The notes: a model not told the origin generated them from the letters alone. Positions 39,079-53,192 are shown, counted from the stretch's first letter. The stretch is 64,000 nt of DNA from Neocallimastix lanati (nom. inval.) (GCA_016946835.1 JACVTC010000086.1:737501-801500), one strand, 5' to 3'. Translations and numbers: made by a program.

Positions 39079-41121
39079 CTGAATTTATTTATGCACTTCA
39101 ATATTATTTTTATTTCGCATTACTATTTAAAAAAAATTATTACGTTCAAATTTAACAAATAATATTTATTTTTTTTTATCAATTTTATTGTTTCTTAAAC
39201 ATATACATGTTTTTATTAAATTAATAAATAAATTAAGTTAGAGTTTGCATTAATTGCGGCTATAAAAAAAAAAATCTAATAAATAAACTTTAATTCGTAT
39301 AATTCATATAGAATCCAGAACTATAATTTTTTTAAACTTTATTATTATTTTTTTTGGGGAAATTTTTTTAAAAAATATAAATAAATTCAATTGTTATATT
39401 TTATTTATTTATTTATTTATTTATATTTATGATGACATTTATACAAATACAAATATATTAAAATAATATTATACAATTATTAACATTTTTAAATAATTAT
39501 CAACATTTTTATTAACATTTTTTTTTATTTACTTTAATTAAAAACAAATTAAATATATAATTAGAATAAAAATTTTTAATTTGTATAAATATGAATATGT
39601 ATTAGATAATTTTTCTTTTTATTTATTATATTATAATATATATTAAAATTATCATAAATATCAGGTTATATGATATAATAATATCATATTAATATTTATA
39701 AAATTCTTTTACATGATATTAATATTAAATATAATTTATAATTTTATTCATAATATGATATCTGTATTAAATTCTTAGCATATAAGGAATTTATAAAATT
39801 TAGTGGATTATGGGTAGATTTATATTTTTTATATAAAATACTTTTTTTTTTTTTTTTTTTAATTATATATATATCAATCATTTTAATTTAATATTAAATA
39901 AACTTTTATTACATTTTTTTATTATATATATATAATTAAAAACTAATGCTAATTTAATAATATTTAAACTTTTATTATTCAATAATTAAAAAGAACTTTT
40001 TTTTTTTTGATAATTTTTCCATCTTCTTGTAATATTTTATTATTATTGTTAATAGTCAGGAATTTATATATATACTAAATTAAATGCTTTTATATTAATA
40101 TATTTTGGCTTATTCATTAATTATATTGCATTACGTTTTATTACATTAATCTCATATTTACAAATTTAAATATCATATTCACATATTCTTAACAATTATT
40201 ATAATTATTAATCAAATTAATAATATTGTAAAAATAGTAATTAGTAAAATAGTAATTTTTATTAGTGCTAAAAGTAACATAATAACAGGTTCATAGATTC
40301 AATATATACAATACAAAAAACGTATGTTAGATATAACTATTTTAGACACTATTAATTGACATAAATTTTGATTATTTCTAGCATATTTTTATAAAAAATA
40401 GTAATAATAATAATTAATATGTATAAATTATAAATTTTTTAATAATAAAAATTTCACTAATAATCTCTTTGAAAGGAAAAAAAAATTTTTTTTTTTTATT
40501 ATTATTATTATTATTTTCTTATACATTAAACTTTATAGAAATTATTAATTTTATCATTTTATTGATTTATTTTTCATAATTCTCAACCTTTTATATAAAA
40601 ATATATTTTTTAAAGTTTGATTATGGGAAATAAAAAAAATATTATTTATATATAAATATTTATTAAAATTTAATTTCATATAATATAATATGAATTTTTT
40701 TAAATTAAATATTCATTAATAAAAATGAAACTTACCAATAAAAAGATAAAAATAATTTTTTTTTTATTATTATTTTTTATTATTTTATTATTATTAAACT
40801 CATACGGAAAATAAGAGTAATTTATTAATACTCATTTAATTAATAATACATTAAAACAAAAATTATCATAAAAACATTATTTTCATTTAAATTAAAATAT
40901 TAATTATTAATAATAATATATAAAAATATATTTTTAAAACATAAACATGTGTATAAAAGCTATGCTTTCTTCTTCAATTTTTTTTATGATGATAAAAATA
41001 TATCATGTATATAAAAATTATGTATAAATTTTATAATATATATTTTTTATTTATTTAATAGAAATTGTTTTTATTCTTATTTTTTTTTTATAATAAAAAG
41101 TCAAATAAAATATATAAAAAA
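39079..41121. other. AT-rich intergenic region
   Basis: Homopolymer and ATT-rich sequence upstream of the next gene. No feature is recognised. Confidence 0.65.
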
Positions 41122-42026
41122 ATGAATAAAAATATAGAGTCAGAAAAGTAATATACAATATATATTTTATATTTCTTATTTAATTCATAATTAAACTTAT
41201 TCATTAAAATTTATATATCAGTTCTCATAATTCATATTTTTCTAAGCAAAGACAATTTAAAAGTTTAGTAAAAAATATTCAAAAAGAGATAATTTCAAAA
41301 GAATATGAAAAACAAGGATATTCCTTCAAGAGTTATGTTAGAAGGACTTGGAATATTTCACAGTATGTTTAAAAAATATATATATATAATATTAGATATT
41401 AAACGTTTTTTTTTTTTAATTTTTATATTAATTTGGAAAAAAAAATGCTAACAAAAAAACATTCAATATTATATCCTATAATTTAAATATTACTCAATAT
41501 ATAAAAATATTAATATTAGAATTCGTAAGTATTTAAATTTATATCTACATAAAATTTTATTATATTATAATTTTTTTTTTATTTTATATTTTATTTAATG
41601 TTTTATTTAAAATTTATATATATATATATATATTTAGAAACTTATCGTTATTTAATTTCTGCAAAAGTACTAGATCAACTTGAAGAATTTGAAATTCTAC
41701 CATGTATATATTATATTAAATAAATTTTTAATATATTTATTTTATTTTATTATTTTTATTTTTTATTCTTTTAACGGTAATAAAAATTAATATTCGTTTT
41801 TTATAAATACTAAAACAATTTGTTAGGCTGTGAAAATTTATGTAGGTTTTTATATAATTGTACTGAAACACCTGAACAAATTAAACTACTATGGAGAACT
41901 GTTATTAATAATATGGGATCAAATCCAGAAAGCATTAATGTTTCATATGTAAGGCAGATATGGAATGAATTTTTTCAAAAAAAGATGAAAAATAATCTAC
42001 ATGTTTGTTATTACAATAAGATGTAA
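41122..42026 (+). CDS. spliced putative DNA-binding-domain protein, paralogue A
   Basis: Five exons: 41122-41147, 41222-41362, 41520-41524, 41638-41703 and 41827-42026, giving 145 residues. All introns are GT...AG (donors GTAATA, GTATGT, GTAAGT, GTATAT). Exons 2, 3 and 4 have exactly the lengths seen in paralogue B (141, 5 and 66 nt). The third exon is only 5 nt (AATTC) and is needed to keep frame. The protein reads YEKQGYSFKSYVRRTWNISQ, then TYRYLISAKVLDQLEEFEI and NLCRFLYNCTETPEQIKLLW. This resembles a helical DNA-binding-like domain common in bacterial and phage regulators (F..Y....W..S...AYR.I.AA.V...L...P..ER..R.L). Family assignment and a regulatory role are inference. It ends early relative to paralogue B. 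Confidence 0.75.
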
Positions 42027-42290
42027 CAATGAAAGCATGAAGAAAAGTTTATATATTTGTTAAAGAATAATAAAACAAATAATAAAATAAAAAAAAAAAA
42101 AAAACATAAAACAAATCATTATTCTAAAAACAAAACAAAATATTAAAGTAAGTAATTTCAATAATAATAATAATAATAATAATAATACTAAAAATACTAA
42201 TAATAATAATTACTACTACTACTACTACTAATAATAATAATAATAATAATAATAAGAGTATTAGCAATAATGAACAGATAAAGTAATGAA
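42027..42290 (+). pseudogene. decayed C-terminal extension of paralogue A
   Basis: In the same frame after the TAA at 42024, a TGA follows and then KHEEKFIYLLKNNK, matching KNVEKFINIYILNK of paralogue B. AAT and ACT repeats follow where paralogue B has its Asn-rich tail. This suggests that gene A lost its tail by stop mutations. Confidence 0.55.
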
Positions 42291-43469
42291 AAAAGATCTT
42301 TTACAATAGTGATAAAAATTTATCAATTAAAAAAATTGATCCCTTAATTAAAATTCTAAACCTTAAATATATATTAATTATGAAATATTGATAATTAATT
42401 AAAACAGGACAACATATAAAATATCTATTTATTTGTCTATATATATATTAATTATTCCAATTGAAATTTTTATTCTTTCTATCTATAATAAATATATTAA
42501 TAATGATATAGATAAAAAAACAAATCCAAAAGAAAAAGAAAAAAAAATTACTAGAGTCTTAGATAAAATAAATAAATAAAAATATTAATATATATATATA
42601 TATCATTTATTAAAATTTTACTATATTAGTTTAATTAGACTATATTTATATTAAATCTCACTATAGTAGTTAAAGTCATACTATATTTATTAAATCCCAG
42701 TATATCACTTATATATCAATATATCTTTTAAATTTCACAATACCCTTTAAATCTCACAATACCCTTTAAATCTCACTATATTTCTTAAACCTCACAAATT
42801 TTGAAACATATCTCATAGAATTTGATGAATAACATTTACTAAATTTCATTACTAAGAATAAAGTTACAGTAAATATAAATAATAATTAATAATTTTATAA
42901 TAATAATATTTTTTTTTATTTCTTTCCACTAAATAATATATTTAATTTTTTTTCTTACTTTTTTATATTTTTTTTTAAAAAATAGTTAATTACCTATGTA
43001 TTTATATATTATTATCATCATTTTTATTATAAGACAAGATAGTTAAATAATATTAAATATTATTGATATATTAATAGACAAATTTATAATCATTATTTTT
43101 TATTTATTTTACAATGAATAAAATGTTTAAACTAAAGAAAAACATGAATAGAGTAGTATCAATTCAAGCAAATGTTATGAAGTAGTTTAAAAATATCTAT
43201 TTCTTTCTTTTGGCAATCTATACTGTTAAAAGACTTCTCGTGCTCTAATTAAAAAATAGTAATAGTTTTTGGGGTTATGACAATTATGATCGGTGTCATG
43301 TTATATATATATATTGAAATAAATAAAAAAAAAAGAAAAATAAATAAAAAAAAATTTTTTTAATAAATATCATTATTTAAAATATTTATAATTTTTTGGA
43401 ATTAATAATCAATTAATAATTATAAATATTCAAAAAATTTTTTAAATTTTTTTTCAGAATAAATTATAT

Positions 43470-43502
<33 letters not shown>

Positions 43503-45011
43503 AATTAATAAATTATCATATATATATATTAATATATATGATTAATTTTTTATTAAGAATCTATAATATCTAAAAAATATACATAATATAAAATTTTAAA
43601 AATATACATTTTATTTATGTATATAAAAATATTAAAAAATCGTGTTATATTTTAATTATATATAAAATATAGATACGTATTTAAAATGAATATTATTTAT
43701 TTTTATATTTTTTATATTTACTACGAATACTATTTTGTCTTTATATCTTTTATATTTACTATGTTTATTAATTATGACTAATCATTATAATACTGAAATT
43801 TTATCAATTTTAATTATTATAAATTTCAAAATTTTTAATTAAAATAATATTTTATTATCATTTTAAAGTCAATTAAATTTAGTGATATATAAATTGTATA
43901 TCAACATTAAAAAAATTCATTGAAGAGTATATATTTGTTTTTTAATCTGTATATATATTTTATATTATTTAACTGTTAGTAACATTATGTATTGGTATTA
44001 TCAAAGTTTTTCCCCAAATAATTTAAATAAAAAAAATACTTATTTAATATTTATTATATTTAAACTTTTTTTTAAAAAAAATAAAAAGAAAATAGAAATA
44101 AATATTTTATTATAATTTAAACTAAAAAAAAAAAAAGAAAAAAGAAAAAGAAATCCCATTAGTATAAATTTGGAAAAAATTAATTGATGCATATATATAT
44201 ATTTACATTTTATTGGAAAAAATATTTTAACCTTTTAGATTTTTTTTCCCATCAAATATTTTTTTTTTTTTTTTTTTTATTTATTTCCCATCACAAATAT
44301 AATTTTTTTTTTATTATATATGAATGAATACAACATATAAATTAATAAGTATATTAAAATATTAAATCATTATTTGTTATTTTTGCACAAGAACATATAG
44401 TTTAATTTATTTTTAAAAATTGTTTTCTGCATTTTTATTTATTATTTATTGGAAGATGGCAGAAAAAAAATTTTAATTATATGGATCCTTATAATGTTAT
44501 TAAGTAAATAATAAGCCTTTTATTTATATATTTCCATATAGGTTTCAAGTTAAATAATAAAATATTCTAATAATTCTAGAATTGTTTATACTGTCTCAAA
44601 TTAATAATAATGATCCTATTAGCAAAATTACAAAATGATATTAGAAATTTTAATAATATGATAAATACTCTATTTAATGATAATATTATAATTTATTAAA
44701 GTATTCTTTCAACTTGATAATTAAAGTTAGAGTAATTACAAAAAGAATCTCATTATTAATTGTAACTTTATCATTTCCTCATTAAATGTACTTTATATTT
44801 CAACAAGTAAATATATTTTTATAAAATAATAAAAACATATAGCACCTTTAAATAATATATATACTTAGATTACTATTCTATCAATAATAACAATATAAAT
44901 AAATGAAATAGTATTATTAATTACAAAATTTAATTAATTAAACTGTTATAAAACAGATCAATTAATTATCTAAAATTATCTAAAATTAATTTTTACCTCT
45001 TAAAAAGAAAT

Positions 45012-45044
<33 letters not shown>

Positions 45045-46692
45045 TTAATCATTGATTTTACAGATTATTTGTGTATTGGGGACATTTTATTTTGATAACA
45101 AATTAAAACATAAATTTTTAATAGTAAATTAATGAATATTTGAAAAATTTAATAATTTTATACTGAACTAAAATAAATTAAAGTTATTTTATCAGTTATA
45201 TTCAGAATATTATTCTTTTAAATATTTAATTTAAAAAAAAATCTTTCAAATATATATATATATATATTTTATATATTTTATAGTTTATTAATTATTTGAT
45301 ACATAAAAGAAATTTTAAACAAATTTTTAACAAATTTAGATAGAAAAAAATCTTAAAATAAAAAATCAAATGATTAAACATTTATTATGTGTATTTATTA
45401 TGATATAAATGTAAACATTCTATTTTTTATTTTATATGGAAGATTATATAATTTTTAAAAATCAAAATTAGGAAGTAAATTTAAATCGTTATTGTTGATT
45501 TAATATATTTTTTTTTTATTTGTTAAATTATTAATTTAACAAATAAAAAAAAATTAAATCGATATATAAAAAAATATATTATAAAAAAATTTTACTTTTA
45601 TATACTCTTTTGTAGCAATCTTAACATTTTTTTTTTGTAATTGAAAATATTATTTTAAAAACTATTATACTTATATATATTTATTTTACTATTTATATTG
45701 TTAAACATACATTCATGTTAACTTGTTGTCATTATCAATTATATCAATTAGTGCTATATCAATATCAAATATTAAAAAAAAATGTTTATATCATTATAAT
45801 ATATATTATTATTAAAGTTTTTTATTTTATATGTTTTATATTTTTTAATTTTTTATGTATAATAATTTAATGATTTAAAAGTTATATTTTTATTATTTGA
45901 TATTTATTTAATAATATTTCTAATATCATTATAGAGTCATTAATAATAATTAATATTTATGTATATAATTTAATTTAAAAAGCCTTAACAACATACTTAA
46001 CGGTATTATTTTTCATAAATAATCAGTATTAATTAGAGTTATTAATGGAAATTTGTGGATTGTTAAAAAAATTTTTTTTTTAAAATATATTCATGAATAT
46101 TCACATTTTTAATTTTAATTAATTAAGGAAAAAACTTTTTTGATTTTAACTTTATTATAAAAATAAATTATAAATATTATAAATTTGATATGTATATATT
46201 TTATAAAATAATTTTTTAATCTAGCAAAGAATCTTTCTTATTTTATTTACATCTTAAAATAGTAAATATTAATTTTAGTCTTAATATTAATATATTATCA
46301 ACTATTTGGATTGAATTTTATTTTTTAAAGTTTTAAATTATGGAAAATAAATAAACTTTATTTATATTTAAAATTTTATTTAATTTAATATAATTCATAG
46401 TGATAACAATTTTTTAAATTTAAAAAATATTCAACATTTCTAATATCTATATATATATTAATTTATTAATTATATAATAAGATAAATAACTAGAAAAAAA
46501 AATTAAATTTAATACACTTTTTTTATTTTTTTATTTTTTTTTTATTTTTTATTTTTTTTTAAAAAAAAATATATATATAAAAGTAGTAATTTTTCTCAAA
46601 ATAATTAAAATTATTTATTATATATATCATGAAATTGATATTTTATTAATTACTATAAGTTGGTTTATTCTCAAAAAAAAAAAAAAAAAAAA
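42291..46692. other. AT-rich spacer between the two paralogues
   Basis: Mostly homopolymers. Small balanced patches at 42700-42800 (tandem ATCTCACAATACCCTTTAA-type repeats) and 43130-43300 (hairpin ATGACA/TGTCAT near 43277-43299) cannot be assigned. No third paralogue is visible. Confidence 0.6.
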
Positions 46693-48177
46693 ATGTCAGA
46701 AAAGTAATAAACAATATATATTATAATTTTTTTCGTTTAATTATTCAAAAAATTTAATAATTGTCTATGTTTTGTCTTTATTTTTTATATATAATAGATA
46801 TTACAACATTTATTTTTCTAAACAAAGAAAGTTTAAATGTTTAGTAAAAAGAGTTCAAAAAGCAATAATTACAAAAGAATACAAAAAGCAAGGATATTCT
46901 TTAAATAATTATGTTAAAAAAAACTGGAATATTTCACAGTATGTAGAAATAAAAAAATTTTATTTGATAAAATATAGTTATTTATTATTATTATGAAAAG
47001 ATTTTTTATTAATAAAATTTAATAACATCTAATAATTCAAATATATTACTCTATATGTAAATTCATTATATTAGAGCTCGTAAGTATTTTAAATATCTAT
47101 TTAAATAATATTTTTTTTTATTTTTTCTTTATAATACTGATTTCATTATATTTCTTCAATAATTATACAGAAGCTTATCGTTACTTAATTTCTGCAAAGG
47201 TATTAGACCAACTTGAAGAATTTGAAATTCAGCCATGTAAGTATCATATTAAAAGAAAGTCTTTTTTTTTTTTAAAAAAAAAATAAAAATAAAGTAATAA
47301 TATATATTAAATCATTTTATTAGGCTATGAACGTCTGTGTAGATCTTTATATAATTGTACTAAAACAACAGAACAAATCAAACTTTTATGGAGAACTATT
47401 CTTAAAAATATGGGATCAAATCCAGAATGTATTAATACTTCGTATGTAACAAAAATATGGAAAGAGCTTTGCCAAGATGAAAAATATTCTAATATTTGTC
47501 ATTATGAAGATAGTATAATGAAAAATGTTGAAAAGTTTATAAATATATACATACTAAACAAGAAAAAAAAGGAAATTAATTCTGAAAATTGTGAAAAAGA
47601 AGCAGATATAAATAATACTAATAATATGAAACCTCCATGCTTTTCAACAGTTCCCTTTGGCGAAAATAAAACTGTAAATATTAATAATAAAAATATTAAT
47701 ATTAATAATGCTGTTCAATATAATACTCCTTCTTTAACATCAGTCAGTAGTAGTTCATATAATGAAAATAATAATCAATTTAATAATCATCTATTAACAA
47801 TAATTAATAATGAACCTATTAATAATAAAACTAATAATAATTTTCAATACAATTATGTATTTCCACTAGATAATAATAATTCTTCAATTTCTAAAAGTAA
47901 TAATTCCCAACTTGGTAAAAATCAATTATCTCCAATCAATTATGAATCCTTAAATAAAAATAATATTAGATTTAGTATGCCAGTACCATCAGTAAGTAGT
48001 AATAATAATGGCCCATTAATTTCACGCAATAACAATCAATTTGATAATCAAAATATTACCACTGCAACAACTTCAAGTATATTATATTATATAGCTCCAC
48101 AATATATAAATCAATATCAACAATCATCAATATATTATACTCAACCTCCACAAACAATATTATATTATAAATCTTAA
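46693..48177 (+). CDS. spliced putative DNA-binding-domain protein, paralogue B
   Basis: Five exons: 46693-46703, 46798-46938, 47075-47079, 47171-47236 and 47324-48177, encoding 358 residues. Introns are GT...AG with donors GTAATA, GTATGT, GTAAGT and GTAAGT. Exon 3 is 5 nt (AGCTC) and supplies the bases that join ISQ to AYRYLISAKVLDQLEEFEIQ in frame. Residues about 20-125 form the conserved part (GYSLNNYVKKNWNIS; YERLCRSLYNC; EQIKLLWRTILKNMGSNPE; VTKIWKEL), resembling a helical DNA-binding-like domain of bacterial and phage proteins. Residues about 145-358 are low-complexity Asn/Ser/Gln/Tyr-rich, as in many AT-rich-genome regulators. It is probably nuclear and regulatory, by inference only. 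Its tandem partner lies 4.6 kb upstream on the same strand. Confidence 0.85.
47075..47079 (+). other. 5-nt micro-exon of paralogue B
   Basis: AGCTC lies between TATTAG and GTAAGTATTT. Skipping it would put the conserved AYRYLISAKVL block out of frame. The equivalent in paralogue A is AATTC at 41520-41524, with the same TATTAG and GTAAGTATTT flanks. Confidence 0.75.
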
Positions 48178-49782
48178 TAAAAAAATAAATTATAAGAATT
48201 AATAAATAGTATTTATTAACCTTTTATTTTTCTTTGTTAATTTATTAAATTAAATAAAAAGCAAAAACAAAAAAGTATTTTTTTTTTTTTATTTTATTTA
48301 AATTTCATACAGAAATATTAAATTTTTATTATTTATTTAAATAAATATTAAACTTAAAAATTTTTGAATGAATTAAAAAAAAAAATTTTTTAAATGGATT
48401 ATTTTTATTACTTCACTGTAAATTAAATATATTTAATATTAATAATTAATATATATTTATATATATATACAAAATGGTTTAAAATATACATATTTATTAT
48501 GATTAATGAAAAAATAAATAATAATTTTTAATATTTTATATATAAAAAAGGTTAAAAATCTACCAAGTAATAATATTTTTTTTCTTCCAAATGTTCTAAA
48601 TTTTTAAATTTTTTAGAAAATTAATTCAAGAATTTATATAATATAAAAACATATATATGTCTATATATATATATATTAAATTAATTATTATACTTTTATT
48701 TTATATATGTTAAAAGTATAATTATTTATAAAAAAAAATTCCTTTTTTTTATTTATTTAGTTTCAACTTGTTTTATATATATATGAAACATATATTTATA
48801 AATTTTTATAATATTTAGAATTTATATTATAAATTAAATATATATCTATATATATGTTAATAATTTTTGAAAAAGGTTCTTTTTTTTTTTAACAGTAATT
48901 ACAGTAGTATAAAAGATATATATCTTTTACTTTTATTAATTTATTGTTTAAACTTAAATTTCTTTTTTTTTTTTTTTTTTTTTTTAGATAATTCTTTTCA
49001 TTATAGATAATCATAGAAAAAAAAAAGAATATATTATTATTTTAAATTTAATAAAGATTGCTTATAATAAATATTTATATTATAAAAAATAAATAAAAAG
49101 ATATATATATATTGAATTATTTAAAATAATTCTAGATTTTAATAAAAAGGAGAAACAAAATTTAATTGTAAATACAAGTTTAAATGAAAAATGTTTTTTG
49201 AATTAAAGTTTATAATTAATATAAAATAATAAAATTTATTTAATAACAATTATTATTAACTATTATAATCAATATATATAACGATCATATTTGAATCTAT
49301 GACTACTTTAAAATAGAATTAATTTATTAATCGTTTAATTTTTGTTTTTTTGAATTATTAAAACTTACTTTTAGCTAATTACATATTTTCAAAAATTAAA
49401 TAATAAAAAAAAAACTTTATTTGTATATAAAAAATAATAACAAAAAATTAAAAATAAAAATTAATTTATCATATATAAGATTTTTTTTTAATTTGTTTAT
49501 ATACATCACAATAGAATCAATAAAAGCCACCTATTAAAAAGTATTTTAACAGATTTATTTTGTATTATTTTAAAAAAAAATATGATAAGCTAAACATTTT
49601 TCTAAATTCATAATGTTGTATCAATGATAATTCATATAACATAGCAATATTAATATAATAAATATTATAAAAATACGATTTCTTTATATTCTATAAGAAA
49701 AGATTAATGATTAAATGAATCTATATCATGATTTATTATGGTCATATTCATGATAAAATCAAGATATATTATCGATAATTTA

Positions 49783-49815
<33 letters not shown>

Positions 49816-50488
49816 TTATTTATAATTTCATTTTAAAATATATTAAAATTTTTTAAAAAATTATTTTCATAATTATAGATTATTAATATTTATATATATA
49901 AAACAGTAAGTTAATATTGTTTAAAATTATTAATAGCTTTTGATTATTTTATTTTCATTAGAAGTAATAAAAATAAAATAATAAAGTAATATAAATTATA
50001 TATAATTTTATATATTATTCATCTCTTACTCAAAAAAATTTTTTCCTTAAACATATACCAATCTTATTAAAATAATTAAGTTTAAAGAAATTAAATATAA
50101 AAATAAAACAATAAATTGTATATAACAATAAACCTATTTTTTTTTTTATATTAATTTATTTTTTTATATTAATTTATTTTTTTATATTAATTTATTTTTT
50201 TATATTTATTATTTATTTTAATATTAGTTTAGTATTAATCTTTTTTTTTTTTTTTTTTTTGTGTTTTAATATTATATAATTTTTTTTTTGTAAATTTCTA
50301 TACATGATTGAAGTGCTTTAAAAAAAAATTTTTTTTTTCTAATCTATAATATATTTTTTTATCATTAATTATTTATTCTATTATAAATATTAAATATTAA
50401 TATTATAAGTTACATAACTATTAAATTAAATAAATTAAATATTATAAGTTATTAATTTAAACTATTAAATAAAATAAATTACTATAAC

Positions 50489-50549
<61 letters not shown>

Positions 50550-50675
50550 GTTGTTGTCGTTACTTTTGTGTTTATAAATGTTTGATGATCTAAATTTGGG
50601 ATAAAAAATTACATTGAAATTATATATTTAAATATAAATATCTTCGTATTTCTTTGAAAAAAAAAATTAAAAATT
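48178..50675. other. AT-rich intergenic region
   Basis: Convergent 3' flanks of the preceding plus-strand gene and the following minus-strand gene. It holds T-runs (49780-49810, 50521-50549), a TTATATTAATTTATTTTT triplication at about 50146-50210 and no gene. Confidence 0.65.
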
Positions 50676-51947
50676 TTACCATATATTCATAATATGTTGT
50701 AAACCTAAACTGACAAAGCTTATACCAATCCAACAGCAAGCACCCAATATAATTGGCTTACCACCAGATTTAATAAGTTTTATAATATTACTATTTAATC
50801 CAATAGCAGCCATAGCCATTATAATACAAAATTTACTTAATTCTTTAATTGGCGTAAAAACTTTTGAAGGTACACCGATGGCTAATGCAATGGTAGTTAT
50901 GATAGAAGCGATGATAAAAAAAAGAATAAAGAGTGGGAATGAATTTCTTAAACTGAAACCATTTATTCCCTTTTCTGTTTTATTTTTATTATTATTTTCT
51001 TTTTCTTTTTCTGCTTCTGGTTCTTGCTCTAAATTATTGATCTTTTTATTTTCTTCATTTTCTTCACTTTTTATCTCAATTTTTCTTTTACAAATATCTG
51101 TTTCTTCTTCAATTTCAATTTCATTTTTTATTTCAATTTTACTTTCTTCATTTTTGTTATCGTTAATTTTTGATAATTTTTCTTCTTTTAATTTATTTTG
51201 TATTTCTTCTTTTTTTGTGTTTCTTGCTTTTAGTAATGAAAGAACTAATGTAATTGGAATAATTGCTAATGTTCTAGTTAATTTTACAGTTACTGCCTTA
51301 TCTAAGGTAGCACTACCTAAATTCCACATACTATCCCAAGTGGAGGCAGCTGCTGTTACTGAAGAAGTATCATTAATAGCTGTACCAACAAATATTCCAA
51401 AACCTTCACCATTCTTTGTATTGAAACCAATTAATTTACCTAATATTGGAAATATAATAGCAGCAAGGACGTTATAGAAGAAAATAACTGAAATTGATTG
51501 GGCTACTTCATTATCATCAGCATTAATAATAGGAGCAGTTGCTGCAATAGCAGAACCTCCACAAATAGAAGATCCAACACCTATTAATGTATAAATATTT
51601 TTTGGAATATTCATAACTCTATGTAATGCCCAGGCAATAAAAAGAGAGGTTGCTATGGTACATACAATAATTGGAAGTGATTGTTTTCCTGTCACTAATA
51701 CTACACTTAAATTCATACCAAAACCTAAAAGGACAACAGCCCCTTGTAAAATATATTTAGAAGTAAACTTTATACCAGTTGCCGCTTTTCCTTTATTATT
51801 CCAAAATAATGCAATACACATACCAATTATAATAGCAATTACAGCCCCTCCAATTATTGGAAATCTTTTTCCTAAAAGCCATGATGGTATAGCTATTACT
51901 ATACATGTAACTAAACCTAACCAATTATCTTTTATAAAATTTATCAT
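50676..51947 (-). CDS. YeiH/UPF0324-family putative anion (sulfate) exporter
   Basis: The 423-residue integral membrane protein of the bacterial YeiH family (Cons_hypoth698) has about ten helices. Family hallmarks are clear: [19 protein letters not shown] (123-141), [13 protein letters not shown] (188-200), [11 protein letters not shown] (222-232) and AAIGLNSNI near 380. Bacterial members are usually about 330-350 residues and are annotated as putative sulfate exporters; the substrate is not settled. Here residues about 241-332 are an extra Glu/Lys/Asn-rich segment between membrane blocks. There are no introns, and composition is less AT-biased than its surroundings. Presence in a eukaryote-like locus suggests transfer from anaerobic bacteria, common in gut fungi. 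The ATG at 51947 matches the family's short hydrophilic start. Confidence 0.92.
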   Translation of the reverse strand: MINFIKDNWLGLVTCIVIAIPSWLLGKRFPIIGGAVIAIIIGMCIALFWNNKGKAATGIKFTSKYILQGAVVLLGFGMNLSVVLVTGKQSLPIIVCTIATSLFIAWALHRVMNIPKNIYTLIGVGSSICGGSAIAATAPIINADDNEVAQSISVIFFYNVLAAIIFPILGKLIGFNTKNGEGFGIFVGTAINDTSSVTAAASTWDSMWNLGSATLDKAVTVKLTRTLAIIPITLVLSLLKARNTKKEEIQNKLKEEKLSKINDNKNEESKIEIKNEIEIEEETDICKRKIEIKSEENEENKKINNLEQEPEAEKEKENNNKNKTEKGINGFSLRNSFPLFILFFIIASIITTIALAIGVPSKVFTPIKELSKFCIIMAMAAIGLNSNIIKLIKSGGKPIILGACCWIGISFVSLGLQHIMNIW

Positions 51948-52093
51948 TTCTATATATCAATCTTTTTTTTTTTTTGTTCTTTTAGTTTATATTATTTATA
52001 TTATCTTTCTCTTTTTTTTTTATTTATAATATCTTTTTCTTTTTATATTTAATATATAACTTATTTTTTTTATTGTTATAATTTTATTTTTAA

Positions 52094-52127
<34 letters not shown>

Positions 52128-53155
52128 CTTAAATTTTATATTTTTATTTAAATATTAAAGCGGACTATTTTCCTTTTATTATTTTTAATTTTTTAATATA
52201 TTACATATTTTCATTATCGAAATGAGTCAGATTTAATATATTTATAAAAAAAAAAAAAAGAAAAATATAATATAAAGTTTCTATAATGATTGGCTATCAT
52301 ATAGTACATTGTTAAAAAAATTTTATATGGTCATTTATTAATTTTATTTGTAAAAATATTAAAATATATTTTTAAAATTTCTGTATATCTCTCTTAATGT
52401 TACTATTTTTACTATTAATATAATTAAATAAATTTATAAGAATCTTTGTTTTTATGAATTAATGAAATAATTTTTATTCTGTTATATATATTTAATATAT
52501 TGAATGTTATTTTTATAATTATTTAAATAAAAATATAATATTTTATTTATTTTCAGGAATTCATAGGTATTATATATAATAGACAGAACTTAAAAAGTTC
52601 AACTTTTCAATTATTATATATTGAAATTAATGAAAGACATAAATATAAATATAAGCAAATATATATATTTTCAAAAAAATAAATAAAAAAAAATTTTTAT
52701 TGATGTATTATTTACAATGAAAAATAATTATTTATTTCTATATATTAGTGATTATTTATATTATTAGTTTTTCATTCAGGTGTTAGTAATAATTTTTTAC
52801 AAAATCTTAAAAAAAAAAAGAAAAAAAAATATTTATAAAGATAAATAAAAAATTAATTAAAAAAGCAAAAAAAAAAAAAAAAGGTTAAAGAAGTAAAAAA
52901 TAAAAATGTATATTGTAAAATTAGATATTTTTTATAATCCTAATTAATACAAAAATTTAAATAATTTCAAATAAAGAAAAAACAAAAAGATATAAAATAT
53001 ATTTTTTAGAGAATTATAATTTATAAAAAAATTAATATTTTAATTTTTATTTTTATTTTCATTTTCATTTTCATATATATATATATTATTTTTTAATATG
53101 ATTAACACAATAATAGAGGAAAAAGATTTCAATTAAAAGTTTCCTTTTTTCTTTT

Positions 53156-53192
<37 letters not shown>

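Noticed and set aside
44455-44580. Possible spliced gene with ATG at 44455 or 44480
   Set aside because: Candidate donor and acceptor sites exist but every joined frame stops within a few codons.
50250-50290. About 30 bp shared with 61104-61135 (GTGTTTTAATATTATATAAT followed by a T-run)
   Set aside because: Between T-runs in very AT-rich DNA such a match can arise by chance, and no flanking similarity extends it.
50878-51477. 199-codon frame on the plus strand opposite the transporter gene
   Set aside because: It is the antisense shadow of the YeiH-family gene, whose minus-strand frame carries conserved family motifs. The frame at 51655-52029 is rejected for the same reason.
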